Origin: Heligmosomoides polygyrus polygyrus
Lineage: Eukaryota > Nematoda > Chromadorea > Rhabditida > Heligmosomidae
Direction of reading: 5' to 3'
Assembly (NCBI GenBank): GCA_947396885.1
Contig: OX377206.1
Span: 16,615,466 to 16,679,465, forward strand
DNA: 64,000 nucleotides
Each line of letters opens with the position of its first letter. Position 1 is the stretch's first letter. The notes below the pieces were generated by a model. That model was not told where the DNA came from. It searched no databases and saw nothing but the letters and a program-made list of their open reading frames with translations. The translations under genes were made by a program, and so were the position numbers. Of this stretch, positions 45,001-55,861 are shown in pieces.

Positions 45001-48000
45001 GGGGGGGGGGGGGGGGGGGGGAGAGCCAGTAAAGGCGGACCAGCAATTAGATCCAGTAGGAGCAAACGACTGAAGTGAACCTGGCGTCCGCATTCGGAAG
45101 ACGTGTCAACGATATCGGGTGGCGCAAGCTGTTCATCATGAGAACGGCTGCGGAGGAGCAACTTGAAGGCCGGTCTAAGTAGATTCACACATACACACAG
45201 CTCTGAAGTGCTACAAGTACAACACCTTCCTTAATTGTCACGAAATATTTTAGGATTCTGAATCGAGGCTTGTTATAGTCAGCGGCGATGACGACGACGC
45301 CAGATCCGTGAGTTTACAGCATATACCGTTCCGTTCAATGCAGAGGAAAAGAACGTGTGAAGCAAACTTTGCCGGCTATCAGTGGTTCAAATCGTATTCT
45401 ATCTGGGTCTTCATAACAACTCCCCCGTCCATGCTCCATGGAGATTCGAGCAACGTATTCCATGGTAGTTCTTTCGAGAATATTCCGAAAACGAGCCGTC
45501 GATGACTTGCTAGTGAGAAGTGCAAGGTCTAGAATTTATTCTTACCCATGAAAATTACCGGAGCAAGCATTTAATGCGTGAAAGATACGCCACTGTGTGG
45601 AGGTAATCGTTTTTTATGATTCCTGAACACTGAGAACTTTCACGACTCCAGAAGTCTAGGAGAGGTTGGAAAAAATTTTCGCCCAAACTTCGCCCCGGGA
45701 GGGGAAGGTTATTTGGGGAGCTGATCGCAAATCTGACATCCGTTCTCGTGATTACGCATGAGTGCGTAATTCAGCATTGTCCCATGTTGAGCAGAAAATA
45801 TTACCCGCGCGAGATACGCCTCTCCCACCTGGCGCAGGCAATTTGCTGTTGAGCATGGGACAATGAAACATGGGATGTTGCTGCAGCCGAGGAAGCGTAG
45901 CCTCCTCCTACTTGACGCAGNNNNNNNNNNNNNNNNNNNNNNNNNNNNNNNNNNNNNNNNNNNNNNNNNNNNNNNNNNNNNNNNNNNNNNNNNNNNNNNN
46001 NNNNNNNNNNNNNNNNNNNNNNNNNNNNNNNNNNNNNNNNNNNNNNNNNNNNNNNNNNNNNNNNNNNNNNNNNNNNNNNNNNNNNNNNNNNNNNNNNNNN
46101 NNNNNNNNNNNNNNNNNNNNAAACTTTGCCGGCTATCAGTGGTTCAAATCGTATTCTATCTGGGTCTTCATAACAACTCCCCCGTCCATGCTCCATGGAG
46201 ATTTCGAGCAACGTATTCCATGGTAGTTCTTTCGAGAATATTCCGAAAACGAGCCGTCGATGACTTGCTAGTGAGAAGTGCAAGGTCTAGAATTTATTTC
46301 TTACCCATGAAAATTACCGGAGCAAGCATTTTAATGCGTGAAAGATACGCCACTGTGTGGAGGTAATCGTTTTTTATGATTCCTGAACACTGAGAACTTT
46401 CACGACTCAGAAGTCTAGGAGAGGTTGGAAAAATTTTCGCCCAAACTTCGCCCCGGGAGGGGAAGGTTATTTGGGGAGCTGATCGCAAATCTGACATCCG
46501 TTCTCGTGATTACGCATGAGTGCGTAATTCAGCATTGTCCCATGTTGAGCAGAAAATATTACCCGCGCGAGATACGCCTCTCCCACCTGGCGCAGGCAAT
46601 TTGCTGTTGAGCATGGGACAATGAAACATGGGATGTTGCTGCAGCCGAGGAAGCGTAGCCTCCTCCTACTTGACGCAGCGGCACCTTCGTGCGTTTCAGG
46701 GCGTTTATATCCAGAAGACGGGTCCCCTACATCCCGCAGTAAGCGTTTGGAGGAAGAACCGCCGTTGTATGACGAGCGGCCGCATTCAGAATCCAGCATT
46801 ACGCCATGTTGATCGAAAATTTTTACTCGCGCGAGATATGCCTCTGCGTACCTCGCGCGGGCAAAGCTTGCCGTTCAACATTGATGTTGCTGCAGCAGAG
46901 GAAGCTCCGCAGCCTTCTCCTGTGTGACGCGGCGACAACTGCGCCGTTCTGAACGTCCTGATTCCGATTACGTGTCACCGATGTCTGCCGTGAGCATGGG
47001 AGGACCACTAAGGGGTGATATAAGAGGAAAGCAAGGAGGATGTCCAGAATGGACCAGGAGATCTATCAGGAGGGAAAGGAACAACTTGAAGGATGGAACA
47101 GGACGGGGAAACCAGCAAGAAGAGACCAGTAGAGGAGTCAATAGTGGCAACAATAATGTGGGCCAGGAGTTGGGACCAGGAAGGTCACAGGGGAGGGGCA
47201 ACAAAGAGAGGGGGGTGGGAGCGGGGCAGACATAACTCCAACGCCGCGTTGAGTTAGGTGCCGGAGCCAGGGGGGGGGGGGGGGGGGAGACCAGTAAAGG
47301 CGGACCAGCTATTAGATCCAGTAGGAGCAAACGACTGAAGTGAACCTGGCGTCCGCATTCGGAAGACGTGTCAACGATATCGGGTGGCGCAAGCTGTTCA
47401 TCATGAGAACGGCTGCGGAGGAGCAACTTGAAGGCCGGTCTAAGTAGATTCACACATACACACAGCTCTGAAGTGCTACAAGTACAACACCTTCCTTAAA
47501 TGTCACGAAATATTTTAGGATTCTGAATCGAGGCTTGTTATAGTCAGTGGCGATGACGACGACGCCAGATCCGTGAGTTTACAGCATATTGCCGTTCCGT
47601 TCAATGCAGAGGAAAAGAACGTGTGAAGCAAACTTTGCCGGCTATCAGTGGTTCATATCGTATTCTATCTGGGTCTTCATAACAACTCCCCGTCCATGCT
47701 CCATGGAGATTTCGAGCAACGTATTCCATGGTAGTTCTTTCGAGAATATTCCGAAAACGAGCCGTCGATGACTTGCTAGTGAGAAGTGCAAGGTCTAGAA
47801 TTTATTTCTTACCCATGAAAATTACCGGAGCAAGCATTTTAATGCGTGAAAGATACGCCACTGTGTGGAGGTAATCGTTTTTTATGATTCCTGAACACTG
47901 AGAACTTTCACGACTCCAGAAGTCTAGGAGAGGTTGGAAAAATTTTTCGCCCAAACTTCGCCCCGGGAGGGGAAGGTTATTTGGGGAGCTGATCGCAAAT

Positions 48001-49540
48001 CTGACATCCGTTCTCGTGATTACGCATGAGTGCGTAATTCAGCATTGTCCCATGTTGAGCAGAAAATATTACCCGCGCGAGATACGCCTCTCCCACCTGG
48101 CGCAGGCAATTTGCTGTTGAGCATGGGACAATGAAACATGGGATGTTGCTGCAGCCGAGGAAGCGTAGCCTCCTCCTACTTGACGCAGCGGCACCTTCGT
48201 GCGTTTCAGGGCGTTTATATCCAGAAGACGGGTCCCCTACATCCCGCAATAAGCGTTTGGAGGAAGAACCGCCGTTGTATGACGAGCGGCCGCATTCAGA
48301 ATCCAGCATTACGCCATGTTGATCGAAAATTTTTACTCGCGCGAGATATGCCTCTGCGTACCTCGCGCGGGCAAAGCTTGCCGTTCAACATTGATGTTGC
48401 TGCAGCAGAGGAAGGCTCCGCAGCCTTCTCCTGTGTGACGCGGCGACAACTGCGCCCGTTTCTGAACGTCCTGATTCCGATTACGTGTCACCGATGTCTG
48501 CCGTGAGCATGGGAGGACCACTAAGGGGTGATATAGGAGGAAAGCAAGGAGGATGTCCAGAATGGACCAGGAGATCTATCAGGAGGGAAAGGAACAACTT
48601 GAAGGATGGAACAGGACGGGGAAACCAGCAAGAAGAGACCAGTAGAGGAGTCAATAGTGGCAACAATAATGTGGGCCAGGAGTTGGGACCAGGAAGGTCA
48701 CAGGGGAGGGGCAACAAAGAGAGGGGGGTGGGAGCGGGGGCAGACATAACTCCAACGCCGCGTTGGAGTTAGGTGCCGGAGCCAGCGGGGGGGGGGAGAC
48801 CAGTAAAGGCGGACCAGCAATTAGATCCAGTAGGAGCAAACGAGTGAAGTGAACCTGGCGTCCGCATTCGGAAGACGTGTCAACGATATCGGGTGGCGCA
48901 AGCTGTTCATCATGAGAACGGCTGCGGAGGAGCAACTTGAAGGCCGGTCTAAGTAGATTCACACATACACACAGCTCTGAAGTGCTACAAGTACAACACC
49001 TTCCTTAATTGTCACGAAATATTTTAGGATTCTGAACCGAGGCTTGTTATAGTCAGCGGCGATGACGACGACGCCAGATCCGTGAGTTTACAGCATATAC
49101 CGTTCCGTTCAATGCAGAGGAAAAGAACGTGTGAAGCAAACTTTGCCGGCTATCAGTGGTTCAAATCGTATTCTATCTGGGTCTTCATAACAACTCCCCC
49201 GTCCATGCTCCATGGAGATTTCGAGCAACGTATTCCATGGTAGTTCTTTCGAGAATATTCCGAAAACGAGCCGTCGATGACTTGCTAGTGAGAAGTGCGA
49301 GGTCTAGAATTTATTTCATACCCATGAAAATTACCGGAGCAAGCATTTTAATGCGTGAAAGATACGCCACTGTGTGGAGGTAATTGTTTTTTTATGATTC
49401 CTGAACACTAAGAACTTTCACAACTCCAGAACTCTAGGAGAGGTTGGAAAAAATTTCGCCCAAACTTCGCCTCGGAAGGGGGAGGTTATTTGGGGAGCTG
49501 GTCAGTTCTCGTGACTATGCTTAAGTGCGGTAATTCAGCA
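42010..49540 (+). repeat. Tandem array of about 1.51-kb units
   Basis: The landmark CATGGGACAATGAAACATGG begins about 42828, 44336, 45855, 46613 (after the gap) and 48123, giving periods of about 1508, 1519 and 1510. Each unit contains a TATCTGGGTCTTCATAAC segment, the dispersed CCCGGGAGGGGAAGGTTATT module, two diverged copies of a CGCGAGATA.GCCTCT block, the family C core, a TAACTCCAACGC palindrome and a G run of variable length (12, 23, 18 and 10). Interior units are nearly identical, while the first unit differs in its 5' 300 bases and there resembles the single copy at 58720-59220. The frames of 60-166 codons repeated in each unit are non-coding by my reading. Confidence 0.92.
45921..46120. 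other. Assembly gap of 200 N
   Basis: The repeat phase jumps across the gap by about 951 bases more than the last base before it. Replacing 200 N by 951 bases makes the flanking unit period 1509, in line with the others. The true gap is therefore about 951 bp plus a whole number of units, and copy number is unknown. Confidence 0.9.
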
Positions 49541-49544
49541 TTCG

Positions 49545-50262
49545 CATCTTCGACAAAGCGTTATTCACATGATGCAGAAAAGCAGGTATTTTTCGGCGTT
49601 TCATAGAAAAAAATGCAGTCATACCATCGAACAGTCGTGGAGACATGCCCGATGTTGACAAATTCCATATGGATGAAACAACGGAGATAAGGTCATGGTA
49701 TACCACGGGTGAAGTAGAGCCTTGCAATACAGGGCTCCACCAGCTGGCTCACTTACCGAAATACTCTCAGTGGTGGAAAAGCTTGCCTCCATTTCGCTCA
49801 ACTCTGGTTGAAATTTAAGAACGGCAATGCCACCATCAAGACGAACAGAGTATTTTACGACCACGAGATTCGATCTGCGAAGATGAACCTGGGGTTTCGC
49901 AAACACACTTCAAAGACGAATTTGCACTCGATAAATGAATGCGGTTACTGTTTGACGAGAATTCTCTGTTAGAACAATCCAAAGGAACAATTACTTCAGT
50001 GAAGGACACCGCGTAGCCGCAGTTTTACTGAAAAGTTCGTTCTGAATACAATTTATCCAGCAGTACAAGGCTGACAGTATTATAAAAACCGGACTCCTGA
50101 CTTTGACACTGTAACTCGGCTGCCGAGGTACTCGCCCGCGAACGCGGCAGTACAGATTCCAGACGGAGGGATGCACAGGGGCGCGAATGTCTCCATATTT
50201 GGTCCACGTGTCAATAATGAGCACACGGTCGCGAGCGAGTCTACAAGCGCGATAACGAATTA
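49545..50262 (+). repeat. Segment D, copy 2
   Basis: Matches 24273-24981 base for base over most of its length (CATCTTCGACAAAGCGTTAT, AAACAACGGAGATAAGGTCA, GTATTATAAAAACCGGACTC). The array joins it directly. Confidence 0.85.
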
Positions 50263-50532
50263 GGCCCCGTTTAAGGCCCCCACAGAGTTCTGCGGCCCTA
50301 TGCTTAACCATAGGGCAGAGACGCAGAGCTCGCCGCCGGCGGCGTCCCTGCTCTATCCTTAACCATAGCGGCGAGCGGCGTTGCCGCAGAACTCTGTGGG
50401 GGCCTTTACACTTCCGACGCCGAGCGACGCGACGGCATGCAAAAAGGCCAAATTGATCGATCGCGTCGCTCAATCAATATGGACACCATACGTGGCATCG
50501 CGTCTTTCGGCGTCGAAGTATAAACACGGGCC
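50263..50532. mobile_element. Outer MITE of a nested pair
   Basis: TTA flanks (50260-50262, 50533-50535); left end GGCCCCGTTTA, then the inner MITE, then CACTTCCGACGCCGAGCGAC. The right end is GTCGAAGTATAAACACGGGCC. Without the insertion it is 135 bp and matches the MITEs at 24982, 59570 and 60330. Confidence 0.9.
50274..50405. mobile_element. Inner 132-bp MITE
   Basis: Ends AGGCCCCCACAGAGTTCTGC and GCAGAACTCTGTGGGGGCCT are perfect inverted repeats with TTA on each side (50271-50273, 50406-50408). It sits within the left terminal repeat of the outer MITE. Confidence 0.92.
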
Positions 50533-50535
50533 TTA

Positions 50536-50880
50536 CGAAATCTAGAGGGACTGAGACCGTCCACATCACGCTGAGGCCTGTTGCATTCACGCGTTTAGGA
50601 GGTTACAATGAAGCCTTTGCGAGAAATTATAGGGAGGAAAGATTTTTTAGGAGGAGTGAAGGAGGTAATCACGACTCATATCCTCCAAGCAGAGAACTTC
50701 TCGAACCACACTCCAGAGCTGTCTAAGGATGAGCGAGAACTTTCTCCCCCTCTCCTTAACTTTCGAAGCCTGATGAACAACTGAATGTCCTCATAATGCT
50801 CATAACAGAGGTCTACTAACGTTCCTAAGATCTTCGCTACCATCTTTAGGACAGTGGAGTGACACGAATCGACACATAGC
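50536..50880 (+). repeat. Segment D, copy 2 (right part)
   Basis: Same as 27844-28200 (CGAAATCTAGAGGGACTGAG onward). Confidence 0.85.
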
Positions 50881-52007
50881 CAGTCAGTGTAGATATTCTA
50901 ATGGTAAGACGGCTGGTCGAAAAGCTAACGAACTTAATTGGGATGAAGAATGTTGGTCATATGTGTCTCAATTCCGATCCATGAGTTCATGAACACTTTC
51001 TCATTCTCAACCGTAAGATCTTCTGTTAATGGAGAGTGCATGAAGCATTTCACAATTCACAAAAACGTTAACTCAATAACATAGCCAGGCGCTCGGGAAG
51101 GGTGGAGGCTACCCTGTAGGGCAACACTATACAGGGTCTTGTGTTGCACGACTAGGTCATTTCTGATGTGATTCGACATACACATGCCTTCGAGCCAGGA
51201 CGGATGACCACTGACTGCATGTTGACCCCCTCCCCCGAGTCAATTTGCGCCTGTAGCAATGTGCCATATGTTACCCAAGATCTTGGCTTACCTACACACG
51301 GCTCGAAAGAACTTCTCGGAATACCTGAAAACGGTCAGGACTCAATTTCTGGCCTTAAGCACAGAAAATAAGGGCTTGGTGCCTGGTGCAAAAGCTACCA
51401 TCACGCACAGGCATCTCGATTAAAGGTAAATATGATAGACCTGTCCATATCCCTGGTTAAGATGCTGGGAGCACTCCGCATACTGATACAGGATACCAAC
51501 GAAGCTATGAAACAATTGCTTTTCCGAGATCTCTTCGAATTTTGGCCTCTAGATGCTTCCATTGTGGAGGCAGCCTTCATCAGGTACCTGCCAAGCCTAC
51601 CATCTAACAGACTCATCTTCTGGAGGGGATCCAGCCGCTATAAACTCCTTGAATGAGGTCGATTTAAAAATCTACAAATATCCTTCGCACCACTGCGCTA
51701 ACGAGGAAGATCAAAGTGGTGACCGTGGAGTTTCTCAAAGCGACCTATATAGGGTTGTAGGGCATTGTCTGGAAAGCAGCATAGTTGTTTCCAAATTTCC
51801 TGTGGGCCTCTGGATAGGTTAAAAATGGCAAAAAAACTGTACCGCTGTAGTACTGGCCGACAACGCGGAACTCATCCCCCCTTGCCGTGCTCAGAAATGA
51901 TCCTGCAGAAGATTTGGAGCTTCAATCATTGCTGGAACGCGGGATTTGATAAACTCCCAGTAGCAGCGAGAAGGCGCATTCACGGGAGGCGTTCACCAGC
52001 AGGACCC
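50881..52007. other. Copy-2-specific DNA with an inverted piece of E
   Basis: 51690-51900 is the inverted relative of 28690-28860 (TCAAAGTGGTGACCGTGGAG, TTTCCAAATTTCCTGTGGGC). A 74-codon frame at 51432-51656 (LVKMLGALRILIQDTNEAM, FEFWPLDASIVEAAF) looks protein-like but I recognise no family, and no splice or start context supports it. Confidence 0.5.
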
Positions 52008-52179
52008 CAGCGACTGGGTGACGAAGTGGATAGTGCGGTGGACTTGCTGGAGGGTGGTCAAGGGATCGGTTCCGGAGTTGGTGTCTATGCATTGCTAGTA
52101 GTGGTTTTTGCATTTTTATCAGTGTATATCAATTTCTAATCAACGAAGGCTAGCTTGGCTCTTATCCCGCAAGAGATTA

Positions 52180-52911
52180 CATGGTGCGTAAAAAATATTG
52201 ACGCACCTACTTTTTGTTTCAGCTCCAGCCTTCTCTTTCTACCCCTCTAGGTTTTTGTGTGTTATTTTTGTTGTCTGTGTTGTGCTCAAAAACACTCACG
52301 AAAAAACTGAAAAAAAACATGATCGGCGTCGCTACGTTGGCCCTTTTTTGTATGTTACCCAGACAGCTGAATACTTCCTTAACAAGAGAATTAGGCGCTG
52401 TTCGAAACGGTTGGCGAGGAAAGAGGCCAGCAACCCAAACGTCAGCCACGGCTCTGTCACAACAGATGATGATTACAATATGTCAAGCACGATAACGTTC
52501 AAATCCAAAATTATCAATCTCTGTCCGATAACGGCAATCAGATAACACGCGCAGGTGTGAACAGCTTCTCAGACGAGCACAGCTTAAACATGAATCCGCT
52601 GGATTGCTCTTTTTAGGCGACTTTGGAGAATGAGGTCTGGGCTACTTTCAGCAGAAGTGACCAGTCGCAGAAGGCTACCCTGTTAAAAGCACGGGACGAA
52701 ATCCAAGTGAGTACTTGCGGCGCGTGCTCATGAATTTTTCCGTTGTTTTCGTTCCTGTATTCTTAGTAAAGGAGCCAATGTCGACTACGAGTTATTCTAT
52801 CGTGTTTGCAAGATCATTTTCCATATTTCCCAAGTGAATATTTTAAAACTTACTGCGCAATACTATTTCCACAACCGTCATTTACTGCGTCAATACTTTT
52901 TACGCGCCCTG
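52180..52911. mobile_element. 732-bp Tc1/mariner-like TIR element carrying exon-like DNA
   Basis: Ends CATGGTGCGTAAAAAATATT(GACGCA) and the inverted (TGCGTC)AATACTTTTTACGCGCCCTG are flanked by TA (52178-52179, 52912-52913). The uninterrupted site GGAGATTAGAAAGAGG is preserved in copy 3 near 62308, which proves insertion. The interior does not resemble a Tc1 transposase. It contains the exon-like island at 52617-52706 and a charged frame KKHDRRRYVGPFLYVTQTAE (about 52310-52370). Confidence 0.85.
52617..52706 (+). pseudogene. 90-nt exon-like island inside a transposon
   Basis: Acceptor CTTTTTAG ends at 52616; donor GTGAGT starts at 52707. The 30 codons are phase 0 and open: they begin ATLENEVWATFSRSDQSQKA and end LLKARDEIQ. 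No domain is recognised. It may be part of the element's own lost gene or a captured host exon. Confidence 0.4.
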
Positions 52912-53825
52912 TAGAAAGAGGTTGAAACGCGAACACTGAACTCTGCCGAGACCGAAGTGCACTCTACACTGATAAAAATGCCAAAACATCACTAGCAATG
53001 CACAGACCACACCCCCTGAACCGACCCCTTGACTACCCTCCCGCAAGTCCACCGCACTATCCACTTCGCCACCCAGTCGCTAGGGAGTGTGCTGGTGAAC
53101 CCCTGCCGTGAATGCGCCTTCTCGCTTCTACTAGGATTTATCAATTCCCGCGTTCTAGCAATGGTTGAAGCTTCAAATCTTCTGCAGGACAAGGGTATTC
53201 CAAGCATAAGTTTTGCGTTATCGGCCCGTACTGAAAAGGTACAGTTTTTTTTTTCATTTTTGACATACCCAGAGGTCCGCAGGAAATTTGGAAACAACTG
53301 TGGTGCTTCCCAGACAACGTCCTACAATCCTATACAGGTCGCTTTGAGAAACTCCATGGTCACCTCTTTGACCTTCCTTGTAAGTTAAGGCGCAGTGTTA
53401 CATCACAGTTGACCCTCAGAGCAAAGTATAGAAACTTCGGCCTAGGAGGAAGATCCGTTCGTCCCAACATGTACCCCTCACCACTGCGCGGATACTTCAA
53501 AATATCATGATTGTAGGATGCTCGAAGCGCGGTCAACACCCACTCCAAGCTGTGCGATTACGTCCCGAGTTTAGAGGACCGATCGCGCCCCAATCGGACG
53601 CCGGGTTACGGTGTCAAAGTCAGGAGTCGCGATTTTTATAATACTGTATGAGGTTGTCCAACCCCATCGAGATAGTTCTGTCTGAATGACCCGACTTACA
53701 TTCGCCATTATTTTTAGACATTCATTACCTTGAAAGGTAGGCGTCCAACCCTTTGATTGTTCAACATCTCACTAGTAAGTTCATTTAAAAAATCAACAGG
53801 CCTATTGGTGGTTATGATTATTCAG

Positions 53826-53885
53826 GTTCCAAAGGAGCGTAAGAAACGCCGCGCCCGCAAGTCATCGACTGAAAAGCAGCTTCTG
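53826..53885 (+). pseudogene. 60-nt basic exon-like island, copy 2
   Basis: Same as 29680-29739 with acceptor TTATTCAG and donor GTATGT. Differs by E to Q and V to L near the end. Confidence 0.4.
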
Positions 53886-54193
53886 GTATGTTGTCATGTC
53901 TTTCGATCTTGATTAATGGCTTCAATATGCAGAAATTTTAAATATGGAACAAAAACTTTGAGAAGGATGTATTTTCAACCAGTAGGCTCCACGACTCTTG
54001 CAATCGCTGGCTAGCTAACAGTTAAGTATTTCAAGCTGAAATTCCTGCTGGGTATTTTGGCACGTTTACCCTTGTTGTTAACGTGCGAAAAAAGGTACGG
54101 ACGAGTTCTCGCGCGCGGCGGGAATTTAAAAGGGAAAACTTGCTCCTCCGCAGCTGTCAGAGACGGTGGCACGAAAAACACGAGGATTGCTAA

Positions 54194-54457
54194 GTGATGC
54201 AAAAAGGACCAACTCCGTACCGCCTCACCTTTCACTGGAGCGCGCCAACTTACAGGGTCAGTGCAGGCGATCATAACTGCTTAGCTAGCCTTCTGGTTGT
54301 TGAGAACGTGGATGTGGATGTGATGTACTTTTTTCCAGCTTCTAGTAGTGATAGAAAGAAGGTAATTACAGAGAGGGATCACGTTGCTCATTCTTTAAAA
54401 CAATTTCTACGTGGTGGTAATACCACGGACTTCCTGGAAGATAGTAACTCAAGGTGA
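54194..54457 (+). pseudogene. Repeated 87-codon frame, copy 2
   Basis: A possible exon starts after the acceptor CAACTTACAG at about 54253 and reads GDHNCLASLLVVENVDVDVM, YFFPAS, then VAHSLKQFLRGGNTTDFLED to a stop at 54457. The copy at 63612-63875 keeps the frame, but about seven of nine differences are amino-acid changing, as expected without selection. No family recognised. Confidence 0.3.
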
Positions 54458-54757
54458 CTGAAATAATTGATAGCAACTTGCGCCATAACCCAGAGGAAGC
54501 TAACACAACAACATCAACAACGAAACAATACAAGGGAATCCTTGTTGGTGAGGCTATGTGTGTACGACGGCAAACAAAAAGGATGTGAACAGAGCAGTTT
54601 ACCCTTCCTTAGATGCCTCCCATTGCCAGACGCCATTTCTACAGATGGAACACTCCTCACCAATAGCAGAGCGTGTTAGATGGGCCCATGCGAAGCATAC
54701 ATTGGGATTAGCCTGGCGGGTTGGCGCTCCAATGGGAAATGAGAAGTTAAGAAGCCG

Positions 54758-54988
54758 GACCTGTTCACACTTCGCGACAGCAGCGACAGGAGCGATACGA
54801 GCGGCGCGCTCGCAGCGTGCGAAGCGCGCGGAAGTATGAACAAGCGACTAGAGCGACAGGAGCGAGTGGAGCGCCAGCGCCGGCGCTCAAGTATGGACAC
54901 TTTTCGGCGGCGGTCGCTCAGCTTCAATCGATATGCATGTTATGCACAGACGACGAGTCGCTCTTGTCGCGAAGTATGAACAGACCCT
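54758..54988. mobile_element. GC-rich MITE, copy 2
   Basis: Counterpart of 30392-30622 with the same GACCTGTTCACACTTCGCGA end. Confidence 0.7.
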
Positions 54989-55002
54989 TAGCAGTCATCT
55001 AG

Positions 55003-55570
55003 AAACACCCTTCCCCCTCTCCGCCTCCGTTGCCGGAGAGCTGGTCCACTTGGCATGGTGCCGAGGCGCCGCGCGGTTTTTCGTCGTGTCGTCTCTCGCA
55101 CTCCACGCCTCCCTGCTCGCCACATCCCGGAGTCCCTTCCCTAGCCCAATCTGTGCAGGAGAGCACAGAAAAGGCCGGACCCTGCCCTGCGCTCACTCTG
55201 CTCATCTGACTCTTGCCGCTCGCGCGTGACGGAATTTTTCGGGGACCAGTTCATATGTAATCTCTCCGCCCCGTGCAATCCGACAGGGTCAGGACTTCGC
55301 GATGGTGCGCGCTTGCGCACCGTGCAGTGGAGCCGACGACGCGGCGTCGTTCGCTGGCTTAGCGGCTCGAGGGGACAGGAATCACGGAATACAGTGCCGA
55401 CTTGACGTAATCCGAATTTAGGCGTGTGTTTGTTTTTTTTTTCGATACGCCGTATTTCACGGTAAACACTAAGGAAAGGCACTTTGCAACAGATGTTGCG
55501 AAACTGAGGCACGGTATGTGGTAAGGAAATGCACTTTGGAATCGGTCGGAATAATTCTATTCGAATATCC
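55003..55570. mobile_element. Partial family G element, copy 2
   Basis: CAATCCGACAGGGTCAGGAC, GCGCGCTTGCGCACCGTGCA and GGCACTTTGCAACAGATGTT match 30660-30930. About 250 bases (55005-55255, a CTCGCC-rich stretch) are specific to this copy, and the right half of G is missing. Confidence 0.65.
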
Positions 55571-55581
55571 ATACGAATGAA

Positions 55582-55861
55582 CTGTTCACTGCTTGAAAGG
55601 TGATAACTTTGCTCACAGTGAAGGTATTGAGGAGATTAACGACAAGTGAACTGAAAGCTTCAAAAAATAGAAACATTAGACATATGGATGGTGTGGATTG
55701 TGCCGGCACTCGTCTGAATTCTTCCATTTCACACTCGATTGATTGTGTTTCACTTAAATACTTGTTGTAGCTTCGTCTTGAAGGGGCCGCGTTGATTAAT
55801 TTGTGCTTTTTTAAAGTTTAAAATTTAAGAAACACACTGCGGCCTGCGAAAAATGGGGAGT
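55582..55861 (+). repeat. Flank before J, copy 2
   Basis: Matches 34660-34942. Confidence 0.85.

Larger units (their letters stand above)
52008..53095. mobile_element. Inverted tRNA-like SINE heads, copy 2, split by an insertion
   Basis: Forward head CAGCGACTGGGTGACGAAGT (52008) with B-box-like GGATCGGTTCCGGAG (52070s); inverted head ACTTCGCCACCCAGTCGC (about 53063). In copies 1 and 3 the heads are about 340 bp apart; here the Tc1-like element accounts for the extra distance. Confidence 0.75.
53096..54756. repeat. Segment E, copy 2
   Basis: Counterpart of 28560-30390 without its 350-bp insertion, and with about 300 additional bases (54260-54500) that hold an 87-codon frame also present in copy 3. 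Confidence 0.85.

Noticed and set aside
45801..46366. Reading frames running through the N gap
   Set aside because: Unknown bases do not support a frame, and the gap length is arbitrary.
42682..49383. Frames of 60-166 codons repeated in each array unit, on both strands
   Set aside because: They repeat only because the DNA repeats; no motif, start context or splice sites, and small indels break them between units.
42010..49540. CRISPR or rDNA-type array
   Set aside because: Units are 1.5 kb with no short direct repeats and spacers, and contain no rRNA sequence.
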